From: Skermanella sp. TT6
Lineage (GTDB): Bacteria > Pseudomonadota > Alphaproteobacteria > Azospirillales > Azospirillaceae
DNA: 64,000 nucleotides
Assembly (NCBI RefSeq): GCF_016653635.2
Contig: NZ_CP067420.1
Location: 3,073,501 to 3,137,500 of the forward strand
Direction of reading: 5' to 3'
The notes beneath the pieces are model-generated. The model saw nothing but the letters and a program-made list of their open reading frames with translations. It made no database searches and was not told the origin of the DNA. Positions 34,463 through 46,333 of this stretch are shown here, piece by piece. The position numbers and the translations under genes are program-made. Each line of letters begins with the position of its first letter. Within the stretch, counting starts at the first letter, position 1.

Positions 34463-36598
34463 TTACTGCCGGATCATTCCGAGAATCTCGTGGGCCGCTT
34501 TCGGGATGTTGGTCCCTGGGCCGTAGATCGCGGCGACGCCCGACTTCAACAGGAAATCATAATCCTGCGGCGGGATGACGCCGCCGCAAACCACGATGAT
34601 GTCGTCCGACCCTGCCTTCTTCAGCTCCTCGACCAGCGCCGGGACGAGCGTCTTGTGGCCGGCGGCCTGGCTGGACACGCCGATCACGTGCACGTCGTTC
34701 TCCACCGCCTGCCGGGCAGCCTCGTCCGGGGTCTGGAACAGCGGCCCGACATCGACGTCGAAGCCGATGTCGGCGAAGGCCGTGGCGATCACCTTGGCGC
34801 CGCGGTCGTGTCCGTCCTGGCCCATCTTGACCACCAGCATGCGGGGACGCCGTCCCTCCTCCTCGGCGAACGCCTTGACCTCCTGCTGGATGGTGGCGAA
34901 GCCTTCGTCACCCTCGTAGGCGGCTCCATAGACGCCGCTGACCGAGCGGATCACCGCCCGGTGCCGGGTAAAGACGGATTCGAGCGCGTCGGAGATCTCT
35001 CCCACGGTCGCCCGCGCCCGGGTGGCCTTGACAGCGAGGTCGAGCAGGTTGCCGCTGCCGTCCTTAGCCGCCTGGGTCAGCGCGTCGAGCGAGGCCCGCC
35101 ACGCCGCCTCGTCGCGGCTGGCCCGGATCTGCTGGAGCCGGGCGACCTGCTGTTCGCGGACCACGGTGTTGTCGATGTCCAGCACGTCGACCTTTTCGGG
35201 ATTGGCGACTCGGTACTTGTTGACCCCGACGACCACTTCCTCCGCCCGGTCGATGCGCGCCTGGCGCTTGGCGGCGGCCTCCTCGATCTTCAGCTTGGGC
35301 ATGCCGCTCTCGACGGCGCGGGTCATGCCGCCCAGCCCCTCGACCTCGTCGATCAGGGCCTGGGCGTGGGTCGCCAGCGAATTTGTCAGCGCCTCGATAT
35401 AATATGAACCGCCGAGCGGATCGACGACGTGGGGAATGCCGGTCTCCTCCGCGATGATCAGCTGCGTGTTGCGCGCGATGCGGGCGGAGAACGGGGTCGG
35501 CAGGCCCAGGGCCTCGTCGTAAGCGTTGGTGTGCAGCGACTGGGTCCCGCCCAGCACGGCGGCCATGGCTTCCACTGTGGTGCGGATGATGTTGTTGTAG
35601 GGATCCTGCTCGGTCAGCGACACGCCGGAAGTCTGGCAATGGGTGCGCAGCGCCAGGGAACGGGCGTCCTTGGGCTCGAAATTCTTCTGCATCAGCCGCG
35701 CCCACAGCAGGCGGGCGGCCCGCAGCTTCGCGATCTCCATGAAGAAGTTCATGCCGATGGCGAAGAAGAACGACAGGCGGGGCGCGAACTGGTCGACCTT
35801 CAGCCCCTTGGACTTGGCGGCGCGCACATATTCCAGCCCGTCGGCCAGGGTGAAGGCCAGTTCCTGCACCGCGGTCGCCCCGGCCTCCTGCATGTGGTAG
35901 CCGCTGATCGAGATCGAGTTGAACCGCGGCATGTTGAGCGCCGTGTACTCGATGATGTCGGCGACGATCCGCATGCTGGGCGCGGGCGGGTAGATGTAGG
36001 TGTTGCGGACCATGAACTCCTTGAGGATGTCGTTCTGGATGGTCCCGGCCAGCTTGTCCTGGCTGACGCCCTGCTCCTCCGCCGCGACGATGTAGCCCGC
36101 CAGGACCGGCAGCACCGCGCCGTTCATGGTCATGGAGACCGTCATCTTGTCCAGCGGGATGTCGGCGAACAGGATCTTCATGTCCTCGACGCTGTCGATC
36201 GCGACGCCGGCCTTGCCGACGTCGCCGACCACGCGCGGATGGTCGCTGTCATAGCCCCGGTGGGTCGCCAGGTCGAAGGCGACGGACAGCCCCATCTGTC
36301 CGGCCGCGAGGTTCTGCTTGTAGAACTTGTTGCTCTCTTCCGCGGTGGAGAAGCCGGCATACTGGCGGATCGTCCAGGGCCGGTGGGAATACATGGTCGC
36401 GCGTGGCCCGCGCGTGTACGGCGCGAAGCCCGGCAGGGTCTCCAGCTCCAGCCCGGCGAGGTCGTCGGCGGTATAGAGCGGCTTGACCGGAATGCCTTCC
36501 GGGGTATCCCAGACCAGCGTGTCGGGCGAGGCGCCGCCGGTGTCCTTGGTGGCGAGCGCGGTCCAGTCGGCCAGCCTCTTCTTGGGGAAATCGACCAT
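34463..36598 (-). CDS. scpA: Methylmalonyl-CoA mutase
   Basis: A 711-residue adenosylcobalamin enzyme that isomerises (R)-methylmalonyl-CoA to succinyl-CoA. The TIM-barrel substrate domain includes [33 protein letters not shown] and [20 protein letters not shown]. The C-terminal B12 domain has [14 protein letters not shown] (axial His597) and the [11 protein letters not shown] loop. Length matches single-subunit mutases. It is the last gene of a minus-strand run from pccB, pccA and bioY, so it completes propionyl-CoA assimilation. Epimerase and the chaperone MeaB are not in the window. Confidence 0.96.
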   Translation of the reverse strand: MVDFPKKRLADWTALATKDTGGASPDTLVWDTPEGIPVKPLYTADDLAGLELETLPGFAPYTRGPRATMYSHRPWTIRQYAGFSTAEESNKFYKQNLAAGQMGLSVAFDLATHRGYDSDHPRVVGDVGKAGVAIDSVEDMKILFADIPLDKMTVSMTMNGAVLPVLAGYIVAAEEQGVSQDKLAGTIQNDILKEFMVRNTYIYPPAPSMRIVADIIEYTALNMPRFNSISISGYHMQEAGATAVQELAFTLADGLEYVRAAKSKGLKVDQFAPRLSFFFAIGMNFFMEIAKLRAARLLWARLMQKNFEPKDARSLALRTHCQTSGVSLTEQDPYNNIIRTTVEAMAAVLGGTQSLHTNAYDEALGLPTPFSARIARNTQLIIAEETGIPHVVDPLGGSYYIEALTNSLATHAQALIDEVEGLGGMTRAVESGMPKLKIEEAAAKRQARIDRAEEVVVGVNKYRVANPEKVDVLDIDNTVVREQQVARLQQIRASRDEAAWRASLDALTQAAKDGSGNLLDLAVKATRARATVGEISDALESVFTRHRAVIRSVSGVYGAAYEGDEGFATIQQEVKAFAEEEGRRPRMLVVKMGQDGHDRGAKVIATAFADIGFDVDVGPLFQTPDEAARQAVENDVHVIGVSSQAAGHKTLVPALVEELKKAGSDDIIVVCGGVIPPQDYDFLLKSGVAAIYGPGTNIPKAAHEILGMIRQ

Positions 36599-36709
36599 GG
36601 GACAATCCTCCGGGGCGGGCTAAGCGTCTTGTTCGACGGTGTCTTCGAAACGGTATCGTATCAGAACAGGGAGCGGGCCATGCGGTCACGTGCCGCAGCG
36701 ATCAGGGAC

Positions 36710-36727
36710 ACGCCCCGGCGGGGGCGT
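36710..36727 (-). terminator. Hairpin just after bioY
   Basis: ACGCCCC and GGGGCGT pair around a 4-base loop 12 bases after the bioY stop on the minus strand. Without a T run it is more likely an attenuating or stabilising structure between bioY and the mutase than a full stop. Confidence 0.3.
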
Positions 36728-36739
36728 CTCCCCGCCCGA

Positions 36740-37330
36740 TCAGCCCCGGCTCTGCGACCGGCGGGCGACCACCGTCCAGGCGGCGTGCATCAGCGCGGCA
36801 CCCAGGGCGGTCTTCAGAAGCGTCGCGGCGACGAAGGGGGTCAGGCCGACGGCAACGGCCTTGTCCATCCCGAACAGCACGGCGAGCCAGGCGACGCCGG
36901 GGATGAACAGCAGGGCATGCCCGATCGACATGGCGGCCACCGCCTTGACCGGGCTGCGGTCCCAGCCGCGCTCGGCCAGCCAGCCGATCAGGCCGGCGGC
37001 CATGACGAAGCCGACCAGGTAGCCGGCGGTCGGTCCGGTCATGTAGGCGAACCCGGCGCCCGTGCCGGCGAACACGGGCAGGCCGGCCATGCCCTCGGCC
37101 AGGTACAGCAGGACCGTCGCCATGGCGAGCCGGCTGCCATAGGCCATGCCGAGCATCATGATGACAAGGCTCTGCATCGTCATCGGGACCGGCCAGAACG
37201 GCACCTGGGCCTTGGCCGAGAGGGCCAGCAGCAGGCTGCCGGCGAGGGCGAACCCAGCGGCGCGGATCAGGCTTCCGCCGGGCGCCAGGGTATCGAGCAG
37301 CGTCGGGTGGGTCGGAGAAAACGACTTCAT
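36740..37330 (-). CDS. bioY: Biotin transporter S component BioY
   Basis: A 196-residue integral membrane protein of the ECF transporter family with about six helices. Typical motifs: AKAQVPFWPVPMTMQSLVIM, the biotin-site region LLYLAEGMAGLPVFAGTGAG, and TGPTAGYLVGFVMAA. The ATG at 37330 is preferred over the longer frame. It lies 25 bases after pccA and before the mutase, so a biotin importer is made together with a biotin-dependent carboxylase, a sensible link. The ATPase and T components (bioM, bioN) are not adjacent. Confidence 0.93.
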   Translation of the reverse strand: MKSFSPTHPTLLDTLAPGGSLIRAAGFALAGSLLLALSAKAQVPFWPVPMTMQSLVIMMLGMAYGSRLAMATVLLYLAEGMAGLPVFAGTGAGFAYMTGPTAGYLVGFVMAAGLIGWLAERGWDRSPVKAVAAMSIGHALLFIPGVAWLAVLFGMDKAVAVGLTPFVAATLLKTALGAALMHAAWTVVARRSQSRG

Positions 37331-37355
37331 GTCACTGTCCTTCGGGGGAGCGCGT

Positions 37356-39341
<1,986 letters not shown>

Positions 39342-39354
39342 GGTGGTCGCGCCT

Positions 39355-40887
39355 TCAGAGCGGGAGGTTGTCGTGCTTCTTCCAGGGATTCTCGAGCTGC
39401 TTGTTCTTCAGCATGGCGAGAGCCTTGGAGACGCGGCGCCGGGTTCCGTGCGGCATGATCACGTCGTCGACGTAGCCGCGGCTGCCGGCGACGAACGGGG
39501 TGGCGAACTTCTGGCGGTATTCCTCGGTCCGCTGCTCGATCTTCTCCGGGTCGCCGATGTCGGAGCGGAAAATGATCTCCACCGCGCCCTTCGGCCCCAT
39601 CACCGCGATCTCGGCGGTCGGCCAGGCATAGTTGACGTCGCCGCGCAGGTGCTTGGACGCCATGACGTCGTAGGCGCCGCCATAGGCCTTGCGGGTGATC
39701 ACGGTGACCTTGGGCACCGTCGCCTCGGCATAGGCGAACAGCAGCTTGGCACCGTGCTTGATGATGCCGTTGTACTCCTGGGCGGTACCCGGCAGGAAGC
39801 CCGGAACGTCGACGAATGTCACGATCGGGATGTTGAAGGCGTCGCAGAAGCGGACGAAGCGGGCCGCCTTGATCGCGGACTGGATGTCCAGGCAGCCGGC
39901 CAGCACCATCGGCTGGTTGGCGACCACGCCGACCGTGCCCCCGTTGATGCGGCCGAAGCCGGTGAGGATGTTCTTGGCGTAGTCGGGCTGGATCTCGAAG
40001 AAGTCGCCCTCGTCCACGACCTTCAGGATCAGCTCCTTCATGTCGTAGGGCTTGTTCGGATTGGCCGGGACCAGGGTGTCCAGCGAGAAGTCGTCGCGGT
40101 TGCCGGGGTCGGCCGTCACCCGGACGGGCGGCTTCTCGCGGTTGGACAGCGGCAGGAAGTCGATGAAGCGGCGGGTCTGGAGCAGCGCCTCGACGTCGTT
40201 CTCGAACGCCAGGTCGGCGACGCCCGACTTGCCCGTGTGCGTCATGGCGCCGCCCAGCTCCTCCGCCGTGACGACCTCGTGGGTGACTGTCTTCACCACG
40301 TCCGGCCCGGTCACGAACATGTAGGAGCTGTCCTTCACCATGAAGATGAAGTCGGTCATGGCCGGGGAGTACACGGCGCCGCCGGCGCACGGGCCCATGA
40401 TCAGGGAGATCTGCGGCACGACGCCCGAGGCCATGACGTTGCGCTGGAACACCTCGGCATAGCCGCCGAGCGAGGCGACGCCCTCCTGGATGCGGGCGCC
40501 GCCGCTGTCGTTCAGCCCGATCACGGGGGCGCCGACCTTGAGCGCCTGGTCCATCACCTTGCAGATCTTCTCGGCATGGGCTTCCGACAGCGAGCCGCCG
40601 AACACGGTGAAATCCTGCGAGAACACGAAGACCAGCCGCCCGTTGACGGTGCCGTGGCCGGTGACGACGCCATCGCCCGGCACCTTCTGCTCCTGCATGC
40701 CGAAGTCGGCGCAGCGGTGCTCGACAAACATGTCCCATTCCTCGAACGAGCCCTCGTCGAGCAGCAGGTCGATCCGTTCGCGGGCGGTCAGCTTGCCCTT
40801 GGCATGCTGGCCTTCGACACGCCGTTCTCCGCCGCCGGCCCGCGCCGCGGCGCGCATCTGTTCGAGCTTTGCAAGGACTTCCTGCAT
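39355..40887 (-). CDS. pccB: Propionyl-CoA carboxylase beta subunit (carboxyltransferase)
   Basis: A 510-residue carboxyltransferase that moves CO2 from carboxybiotin to propionyl-CoA, giving (S)-methylmalonyl-CoA. Motifs: [20 protein letters not shown] near the N-terminus, [31 protein letters not shown] (oxyanion holes), and the C-terminal [20 protein letters not shown]-type and [10 protein letters not shown] segments. The ATG at 40887 opens the family N-terminus; an upstream extension would run into the shared promoter. First gene of the pccB-pccA-bioY-mutase unit, divergent from the ScfR-type regulator. Confidence 0.95.
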   Translation of the reverse strand: MQEVLAKLEQMRAAARAGGGERRVEGQHAKGKLTARERIDLLLDEGSFEEWDMFVEHRCADFGMQEQKVPGDGVVTGHGTVNGRLVFVFSQDFTVFGGSLSEAHAEKICKVMDQALKVGAPVIGLNDSGGARIQEGVASLGGYAEVFQRNVMASGVVPQISLIMGPCAGGAVYSPAMTDFIFMVKDSSYMFVTGPDVVKTVTHEVVTAEELGGAMTHTGKSGVADLAFENDVEALLQTRRFIDFLPLSNREKPPVRVTADPGNRDDFSLDTLVPANPNKPYDMKELILKVVDEGDFFEIQPDYAKNILTGFGRINGGTVGVVANQPMVLAGCLDIQSAIKAARFVRFCDAFNIPIVTFVDVPGFLPGTAQEYNGIIKHGAKLLFAYAEATVPKVTVITRKAYGGAYDVMASKHLRGDVNYAWPTAEIAVMGPKGAVEIIFRSDIGDPEKIEQRTEEYRQKFATPFVAGSRGYVDDVIMPHGTRRRVSKALAMLKNKQLENPWKKHDNLPL

Positions 40888-41019
40888 GATCCGTCGTTTC
40901 CCCCGTTCAATCCACGCCCGCGCGTCCCGTGCCGGTGCGTCGCGCAACCGCGCTCCACGCCGCCGCAACCCATGCGCCTGAGCCCCGCCTTCGGCACCCG
41001 AGAGCAGCAGCGCACCTTA

Positions 41020-41119
41020 TTTGCATCCTTGGCAGGGTTGCAATGATTGTCCCGTAACAAAAGAGCGAACTTGCAAAAAGCTTCGCCGAAAGGGATGATA
41101 AGACTGCGAAGTTTGCGAA
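41020..41119. promoter_or_regulatory. Cluster of TTTGCAA-like half-sites between pccB and its regulator
   Basis: The region holds TTTGCAT (41020-41026), TTGCAA (41038-41043), TTGCAAA (41071-41077), TGCGAA (41105-41110) and TTTGCGAA (41112-41119). The regulator PccR of Rhodobacter sphaeroides, of the same family as the product at 41138, is reported to bind two TTTGCAAA halves separated by 4 bases. Here TTGCAAA is followed after 4 bases by TTCGCCGA. The cluster very probably controls both divergent genes. Confidence 0.6.
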
Positions 41120-41137
41120 TTTTCGGCATAGATTAGT

Positions 41138-42622
41138 ATGCAAAAGAAGCTTTTTCTCGGCTACAAGCTGCGCCGGCTGCGCGAACAGCGCGGATTGACG
41201 CAGGCGGCACTTGCGAAACTGCTGGAATTGTCGCCGAGCTATCTGAACCAGATAGAGAACAACCAGCGCCCCTTGACGCTGCCCGTGCTGCTGCGAATCG
41301 GGACCATCTTCGAGATCGACCTCGCGACCTTCGTGGAGGACGAGGAGGCCCGGCTGGTCTCCGACCTGCGGGAGGCCCTGGCCGACCCGCTGTTCTCCGG
41401 CGGGCCGATCGGGATGTCGGAACTGCGCAACGCCGCCGCGGCGTCCCCCGAACTGGCGCGGCGCTCGCTTGTCCTGCACCAAGCCTACCAGAAGCTCCAG
41501 GAACGGGTCCAGTCGCTGGCCGAGACGCTGTCGAGCCACGAGCGCGGGCAGGCGCTGGCCGGGCCGCAGTTCCCGTACGAGGAGGTGCGGGACTATTTCC
41601 ACTATTCCAACAACTACGTAGGCCCGCTGGACGAGGCCGCGGAGAAGCTGTCGGAGCAGCAGGGCTTCCGCCCGGCCGACATGCAGACCGACCTGATGAA
41701 CCACCTGAAGGCCCGCCACGACGTGCGGATCAGGATCGTCGCGGACCATGACGGCGAGACGGCGATGCGGCGGTATGACGCGGCGAGCGGCACCCTGTTC
41801 CTGTCGGCTCTGCTGAGCGGGCCGAGCCGGGCCTTCCATCTGGCGCACCAGATCGCGCTGCTCGGCCAGAGCGAGACGATCGAGAGGCTGGTCGCGGAGG
41901 CGAACTTCACCACGGAGGACGCCAAGTCGATCTGCCGCGTCGGGCTGGCGAATTACTTCGCCGGCGCGCTCGTGATGCCCTACCGCGCCTTCGCTGCCCA
42001 GGCCAGGGCGGTCCGGCACGATATCGAGCAGTTGCAGAGCCGCTTCGCGGTCAGCTTCGAGCAGGTCTGCCACCGCCTCAGCACCCTCCAGCGGCCGGGA
42101 GCCCGCGGCGTGCCGTTCTATTTCGTCCGGGTGGACATGGCCGGCAACATCACCAAGCGGCACAGCGCCACCCGATTCCATTTCGCGCGGTTCGGCGGCG
42201 CCTGCCCGCTGTGGAACGTCCACGAGGCCTTCGCCCAGCCGGGCAAGATCCTGGTCCAACTCGCCCGGATGCCGGACAACGTCGCCTATATCTGCGTCGC
42301 ACGCAGCGTGACCAAGCGGGCCGGCGCCTACCTCAAGCCGAGCCGCCAGTTCGCCATCGGCCTGGGCTGCGAGGCCGCCTACGCGTCGGAAGTCGTCTAT
42401 TCCGCCGGGCTGGACATCAGCAATGCCGACGCCGCCGTGCCGATCGGGGTGAGCTGCCGGATCTGCGAGCGTGAGGACTGCCAGCAGCGCGCCTTCCCGC
42501 CGATCGGAAGCCACCTGACGGTGAACGAGCACCACCGCAGCTTCGTCCCGTACCTGTTCACCCAGGCGGGAGAGGACGAGGCCGCAGCGGTCACGGGAGC
42601 GGCGGTCGAAGGCGTGGGGTGA
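41138..42622 (+). CDS. Short-chain fatty acyl regulator of the ScfR/PccR family
   Basis: A 494-residue transcription factor. Residues 1-65 are an XRE helix-turn-helix (GYKLRRLREQRGLTQAALAK, SPSYLNQIENNQRPLT). The middle is the IrrE-like region without HExxH (RAFHLAHQIALLGQ). The C-terminal DUF2083-type domain has RFGGACPLWN and the cysteine cluster SCRICEREDCQQRAFPPI. Family members (PccR, RamB, MccR) control propionyl-CoA carboxylase or glyoxylate genes and sense acyl-CoA, which fits its position divergent from pccB. The ATG lacks a clear ribosome-binding site. Confidence 0.92.
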   Translation: MQKKLFLGYKLRRLREQRGLTQAALAKLLELSPSYLNQIENNQRPLTLPVLLRIGTIFEIDLATFVEDEEARLVSDLREALADPLFSGGPIGMSELRNAAAASPELARRSLVLHQAYQKLQERVQSLAETLSSHERGQALAGPQFPYEEVRDYFHYSNNYVGPLDEAAEKLSEQQGFRPADMQTDLMNHLKARHDVRIRIVADHDGETAMRRYDAASGTLFLSALLSGPSRAFHLAHQIALLGQSETIERLVAEANFTTEDAKSICRVGLANYFAGALVMPYRAFAAQARAVRHDIEQLQSRFAVSFEQVCHRLSTLQRPGARGVPFYFVRVDMAGNITKRHSATRFHFARFGGACPLWNVHEAFAQPGKILVQLARMPDNVAYICVARSVTKRAGAYLKPSRQFAIGLGCEAAYASEVVYSAGLDISNADAAVPIGVSCRICEREDCQQRAFPPIGSHLTVNEHHRSFVPYLFTQAGEDEAAAVTGAAVEGVG

Positions 42623-42698
42623 CCTGCCGGTTCGTCGGTCGGCGGCAGCGTCGGAATGGCGCTTGACCGTACCCGGACGGCATGTCACCGTCGCCGTC

Positions 42699-42749
42699 AT
42701 GAACAGCTTAGTCGTCACAGCAGCGCAGCGTTGGTGGTGGCCCGTGTAA
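42699..42749 (+). CDS. trpL: trp operon leader peptide TrpL
   Basis: A 16-residue frame, MNSLVVTAAQRWWWPV, with three consecutive TGG codons at 42732-42740 just before the stop. This is the usual design of a ribosome-mediated tryptophan attenuator in alphaproteobacteria. The stop is immediately followed by the antiterminator arm at 42752-42759. The peptide has no function beyond its translation. A TTGACC hexamer at 42663-42668 may be the -35 element. Confidence 0.88.
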   Translation: MNSLVVTAAQRWWWPV

Positions 42750-42797
42750 CCGGGCGGCCAACCCTCCTGCATTGACGATCTTCGTGATCGACATCGA

Positions 42798-42832
42798 GGC
42801 CGCCACGGGTTCCGGGCGGCCTTCGTCTTTTC
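42798..42832 (+). terminator. Attenuator terminator of the trp leader
   Basis: GGCCGCC (42798-42804) and GGCGGCC (42815-42821) form a 7-base GC stem around a 10-base loop, followed by TTCGTCTTTT. It is the terminator alternative of the trp attenuator. Confidence 0.8.
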
Positions 42833-42894
42833 AGCGAGAGGACGTGGAAGTTCCGTTCGGTCTCCGTCGCGGCGCCTGACAGCCCGAGACCAGA

Positions 42895-45153
42895 ATGGAA
42901 GCCACGACCATGACCGAGCCCCCGAAGACCCTCACCTACCGCACGCGCGGCGGCATACAAGTCGAGCGCCGGCTGATTCCGCAACCCTATGAAGGCGCCG
43001 CCGAGCCCGTGGTCGACGCGCTGGAGCGCCGTCGCGGCGTGCTGCTGTCGTCCGGCTTCGACTATCCCGGCCGCTATACGCGCTGGGACCTGGGTTTCGT
43101 CGATCCGCCGGTGATGCTGACCGCCCGCGACCGCACCGTCCGGATCGACGCGCTGAACCCGCGCGGCCGGGTGCTGCTCCGTGCCATGGCCGACGCCCTG
43201 GCTGACCTGCCGGCCCTGGAGCGGCTGGAAACGGCCCCCGGCCTGATCCTGTGCCGCGTGCGGGAAGCGGCGCCGGGGTTTCAGGAGGAGGAACGCAGCC
43301 GCCAGCCCTCCGTCTTCTCGGTGCTGCGGGCGGTCTCACGCCTGTTCGAATCGCCGGATGACCACAGGCTGGGCCTGTACGGCGCCTTCGGGTACGACCT
43401 GGCGTTCCAGTTCGAGCCGATCCGGCGCCGGCTGGAGCGGGCCGGCGGCCAGCGCGACATGGTGCTGTACCTGCCCGACGAGGTGCTGGTGGTGGACCAC
43501 GTCACGGCCACGGCGACGATCCACCATTACGAGTTCGCGGCGGCGGGGGAGCGGACCCACGGGTTGGCCCGGACGACCGCCCCGTCCCCCTATGACGCCT
43601 CGCCGCCGGACGGTGCCGTCGAGCGGCCGGAATGCGACCACGGGCCGGATGAATATGCAGCCGCGGTGGAGCGGGCGCGCGGAGCCTTCAGACGGGGCGA
43701 CCTGTTCGAAGCCGTGCTGAGCCAAGTCTTTTCGGAACCCTGCCCCAACGGTCCGGCGACCCTGTTCCGCCGGCTGCGCCGGGCCAACCCGTCGCCCTAC
43801 GGGGCGCTCGTCAACCTGGGGGACGGCGAGTTCCTGGTGGCGGCGTCGCCGGAAATGTATGTTCGCGTCGAGGGACGGCGGATCGAGACCTGCCCCATCT
43901 CCGGCACCATCGCCCGGGGCGCCGATCCGATCGCCGACGCCGCGCAGATCCTGACCCTGCTGAACTCCGCCAAGGATGCCGCCGAACTGACCATGTGCAC
44001 CGACGTGGACCGCAATGACAAGTCGCGGATCTGCGAGCCCGGTACCGTGCGGGTGATCGGCCGTCGGCAGGTCGAGCTCTATTCCAGGCTGATCCATACC
44101 GTGGACCATGTCGAGGGGACCTTGCGCGAAGGGTTCGACGCGCTCGACGGCTTTCTCAGCCATGCCTGGGCGGTCACGGTGACCGGCGCACCGAAGCGGC
44201 GGGCCATGCAGTTCGTCGAGGACAACGAGAAGTCTCCCCGCCGGTGGTACGGGGGCGCGATCGGCTGCCTGACCTTCGATGGCGGCATGAACACCGGGCT
44301 GACGCTGCGAACGATCCGGCTCCACCGCGGGATCGCCGAGGTCAGGGTCGGCGCCACGCTGCTGTTCGACAGCGATCCTTAGGCCGAGGACGCCGAATGC
44401 CGGCTGAAGGGCTCGGCCCTGTTCGACGCCATCCGGCGGCCGGCCGGGAACGGAGCGCCCGCGAGCGCCCCTGCGGCGCGGCCGGGTGCCGGAAAGCGGG
44501 TGCTGCTCGTGGACCACGAGGACAGCTTCGTCCATACCTTGGGGAACTACTTCCGGCAGACCGGCGCCGAGGTGACGACCCTGCGCGCCGATGCCGCACG
44601 GGCCGGCATGTCGGCCTTTCGTCCCGACCTGCTGGTGCTGTCGCCCGGTCCGGGCAGGCCGGCTGACTTCGACGTCTCGGCGAGCATCGGCGCGGCCATG
44701 GATCTCGGCATACCGGTGTTCGGCGTTTGCCTGGGCCTGCAGGGCATGGTGGAGCATTTCGGCGGGAGGCTCGGCGTGCTGGATCAGCCGATGCACGGCA
44801 AGCCGTCGCGCGTGCGGGTGACGGGCGGGCGGCTGTTCGCCGGACTGCCGGCTGAGTTCGGCGTCGGGCGCTATCATTCGCTGTTCGCCGAACCGGACGC
44901 TCTCCCCAAGGATCTTGAGGTGACGGCCGTCAGCGAGGATGGCATCGCGATGGCGGTCGAGCACCGGCAGCTGCCCCTGGCCGCCGTACAGTTCCACCCG
45001 GAGTCCATCCTCTCGGTCGAGGGCGACGTGGGCCTCCGCCTGATCGGCGCGGTGGTCCGGTGCCTGTACGCGGACGGACGACACAAGGACAAAAACTCGA
45101 CCGATAGGCATACACCTTCTGGACTAGGGGAAAGGATGGCCTGTACAATTTGA
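42895..45153 (+). pseudogene. trpE(G): Fused anthranilate synthase TrpE(G) interrupted by an in-frame TAG
   Basis: The gene should encode one protein of about 752 residues that makes anthranilate from chorismate and glutamine. The TrpE part has LLSSGFDYPGRYTRW, GALVNLGDGEFLVAASPEM, CPISGTIARGAD and VTVTGAPKRRAMQFVE. After ATLLFDSDP a TAG at 44380-44382 takes the place where the fusion normally has Glu (expected DSDPEAE). The same frame then continues with AEDAECRLKGSALFDAI and the TrpG amidotransferase (LVLSPGPGRP, GVCLGLQG with the catalytic Cys, QFHPES). An internal GTG at 44500 could restart TrpG. The stop removes the last TrpE helix. Real nonsense mutation, readthrough or sequence error cannot be told apart here. 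The trpL attenuator upstream is intact. Confidence 0.88.
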
Positions 45154-45226
45154 CGGACCGCGGCGGCGGGATCGTCCCCGCCCCACGTTCGATACCCCGA
45201 GGATCGGTCCAGGCAGGATCTACGAC

Positions 45227-46333
45227 GTGAGCAGGCAGGCGGTACAATTCGCCCCGTCGACTTTCGAGGAGCGGGGCACGGCGGTGTCCTTCACCACCCC
45301 GATGCTGTCCCAGACCAGGATCAGGAAGGACGATCGGGACCGGCTGGAAATCCTCGTGCCGAGCTTTTCCGCCGGAAAGGGCATCTATGTGATTCCCTGG
45401 AAGGCGGTGCCGGAAATGGTGTCGATGACGGTGCATGACCGCTGCCTGCACCGCCTGATCGTCAGGGAGCCGGTCTGTTCGCCGAACGAGGTGCGCACGG
45501 CGTCGCTGCGGGTGGCGCGGACCGGCCTCGCCGGCCCTCCGGCCGCGGCGGCTGCCGATGCCGCCCTTCGGGAGGACGAGAATCACCGCACCCTCGCGAA
45601 CTACATGCTGATCGTCGGCATCCTGGAAGCGGTCGGGCTGGACAGCGCCGACATCCTGACCGCCGGCCTGGATACCGACCAGGGCCAGCTTCTGGCACGG
45701 GCCCTGATGGCGCGGGCGGCGGCAAGCCTGAAGCTGACGCCGACCGAGCTTTTCGCCCGGGTCGAGGAGTTGAGCGACGCGATCTGCCCGATCGGCCTGG
45801 AACGGGCGCCGAAGCCGGGGCGGCTTCGCCGCCGCGTCGCCGACCTTTCGGGCTGCCGGGACAAGATGGCGGAATGGTCACGGACCGCGCCCGAGGAGAG
45901 CGCCCCGGTCGCCCGGTTCTGCGCCGACGTCGCGGGCCTGACCATCGATCTCGGCCGCGAAGTGCTCGGTGCCTTCAACGAGAAGCTGAGGGACATCGAA
46001 CCCCTGCTGTCCAACTGGCACAAGGAGATGCCGCACATCCGCAACCTGTCGATCCGGCTGGCCTGGCTGCTCGACGGATGGGACTACGTGGTGGCCTGCT
46101 GGGCCGAAGCCGAAGACAAGGAACGGCAGGAGCAGTGCGAGGCGATGGAGGACATCTTCCGCGTCCTGCCGCTGGTCCCGACGCGGGAGGCGACGACCGA
46201 CATGCATGCCGAGAAGGCCAAGGTGGCGCGGACCCAGCGCCGGACGGTCCGCCCCTACGAGGACTGGCGAACCGGGGAACGGGACCTGGACATGATCCAG
46301 CGCATCGAGCGGGTCAAGGCGAAGGCGGCATGA
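45227..46333 (+). CDS. Hypothetical protein, first gene of an unknown two-gene operon
   Basis: A 368-residue cytoplasmic protein that I do not recognise. The first 90 residues look beta-rich (RLEILVPSFSAGKGIYVIPW, then KAVPEMVSMTVHDRCLHRLI). The rest is mostly helical and charged, with no membrane segments, ending in a basic tail (IQRIERVKAKAA). The start is GTG with AGGATC upstream. The stop shares ATGA with the next gene, so the two proteins are translationally coupled. It lies 73 bases after the broken trpE(G) gene and could receive readthrough from the trp promoter. Confidence 0.75.
   Translation: MSRQAVQFAPSTFEERGTAVSFTTPMLSQTRIRKDDRDRLEILVPSFSAGKGIYVIPWKAVPEMVSMTVHDRCLHRLIVREPVCSPNEVRTASLRVARTGLAGPPAAAAADAALREDENHRTLANYMLIVGILEAVGLDSADILTAGLDTDQGQLLARALMARAAASLKLTPTELFARVEELSDAICPIGLERAPKPGRLRRRVADLSGCRDKMAEWSRTAPEESAPVARFCADVAGLTIDLGREVLGAFNEKLRDIEPLLSNWHKEMPHIRNLSIRLAWLLDGWDYVVACWAEAEDKERQEQCEAMEDIFRVLPLVPTREATTDMHAEKAKVARTQRRTVRPYEDWRTGERDLDMIQRIERVKAKAA

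Larger units (their letters stand above)
42623..42894 (+). promoter_or_regulatory. trp leader region with attenuator
   Basis: The 272 bases before trpE(G) carry a leader peptide gene (42699-42749) and mutually exclusive RNA hairpins. GGGCGGCC occurs at 42752-42759 and again at 42814-42821; both can pair with GGCCGCC at 42798-42804. Pairing with the first copy makes an antiterminator; pairing with the second makes the terminator. Stalling at the Trp codons when tryptophan is scarce should favour the first. Confidence 0.88.

Noticed and set aside
36599-36739. Cobalamin riboswitch before the B12-dependent mutase
   Set aside because: The 141-base gap is too short and lacks the conserved B12-box pattern; only a small hairpin is visible.
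44380-44382. TAG as pyrrolysine or another recoded codon
   Set aside because: No pyrrolysine genes or recoding element are visible, and the expected residue is Glu in this family.
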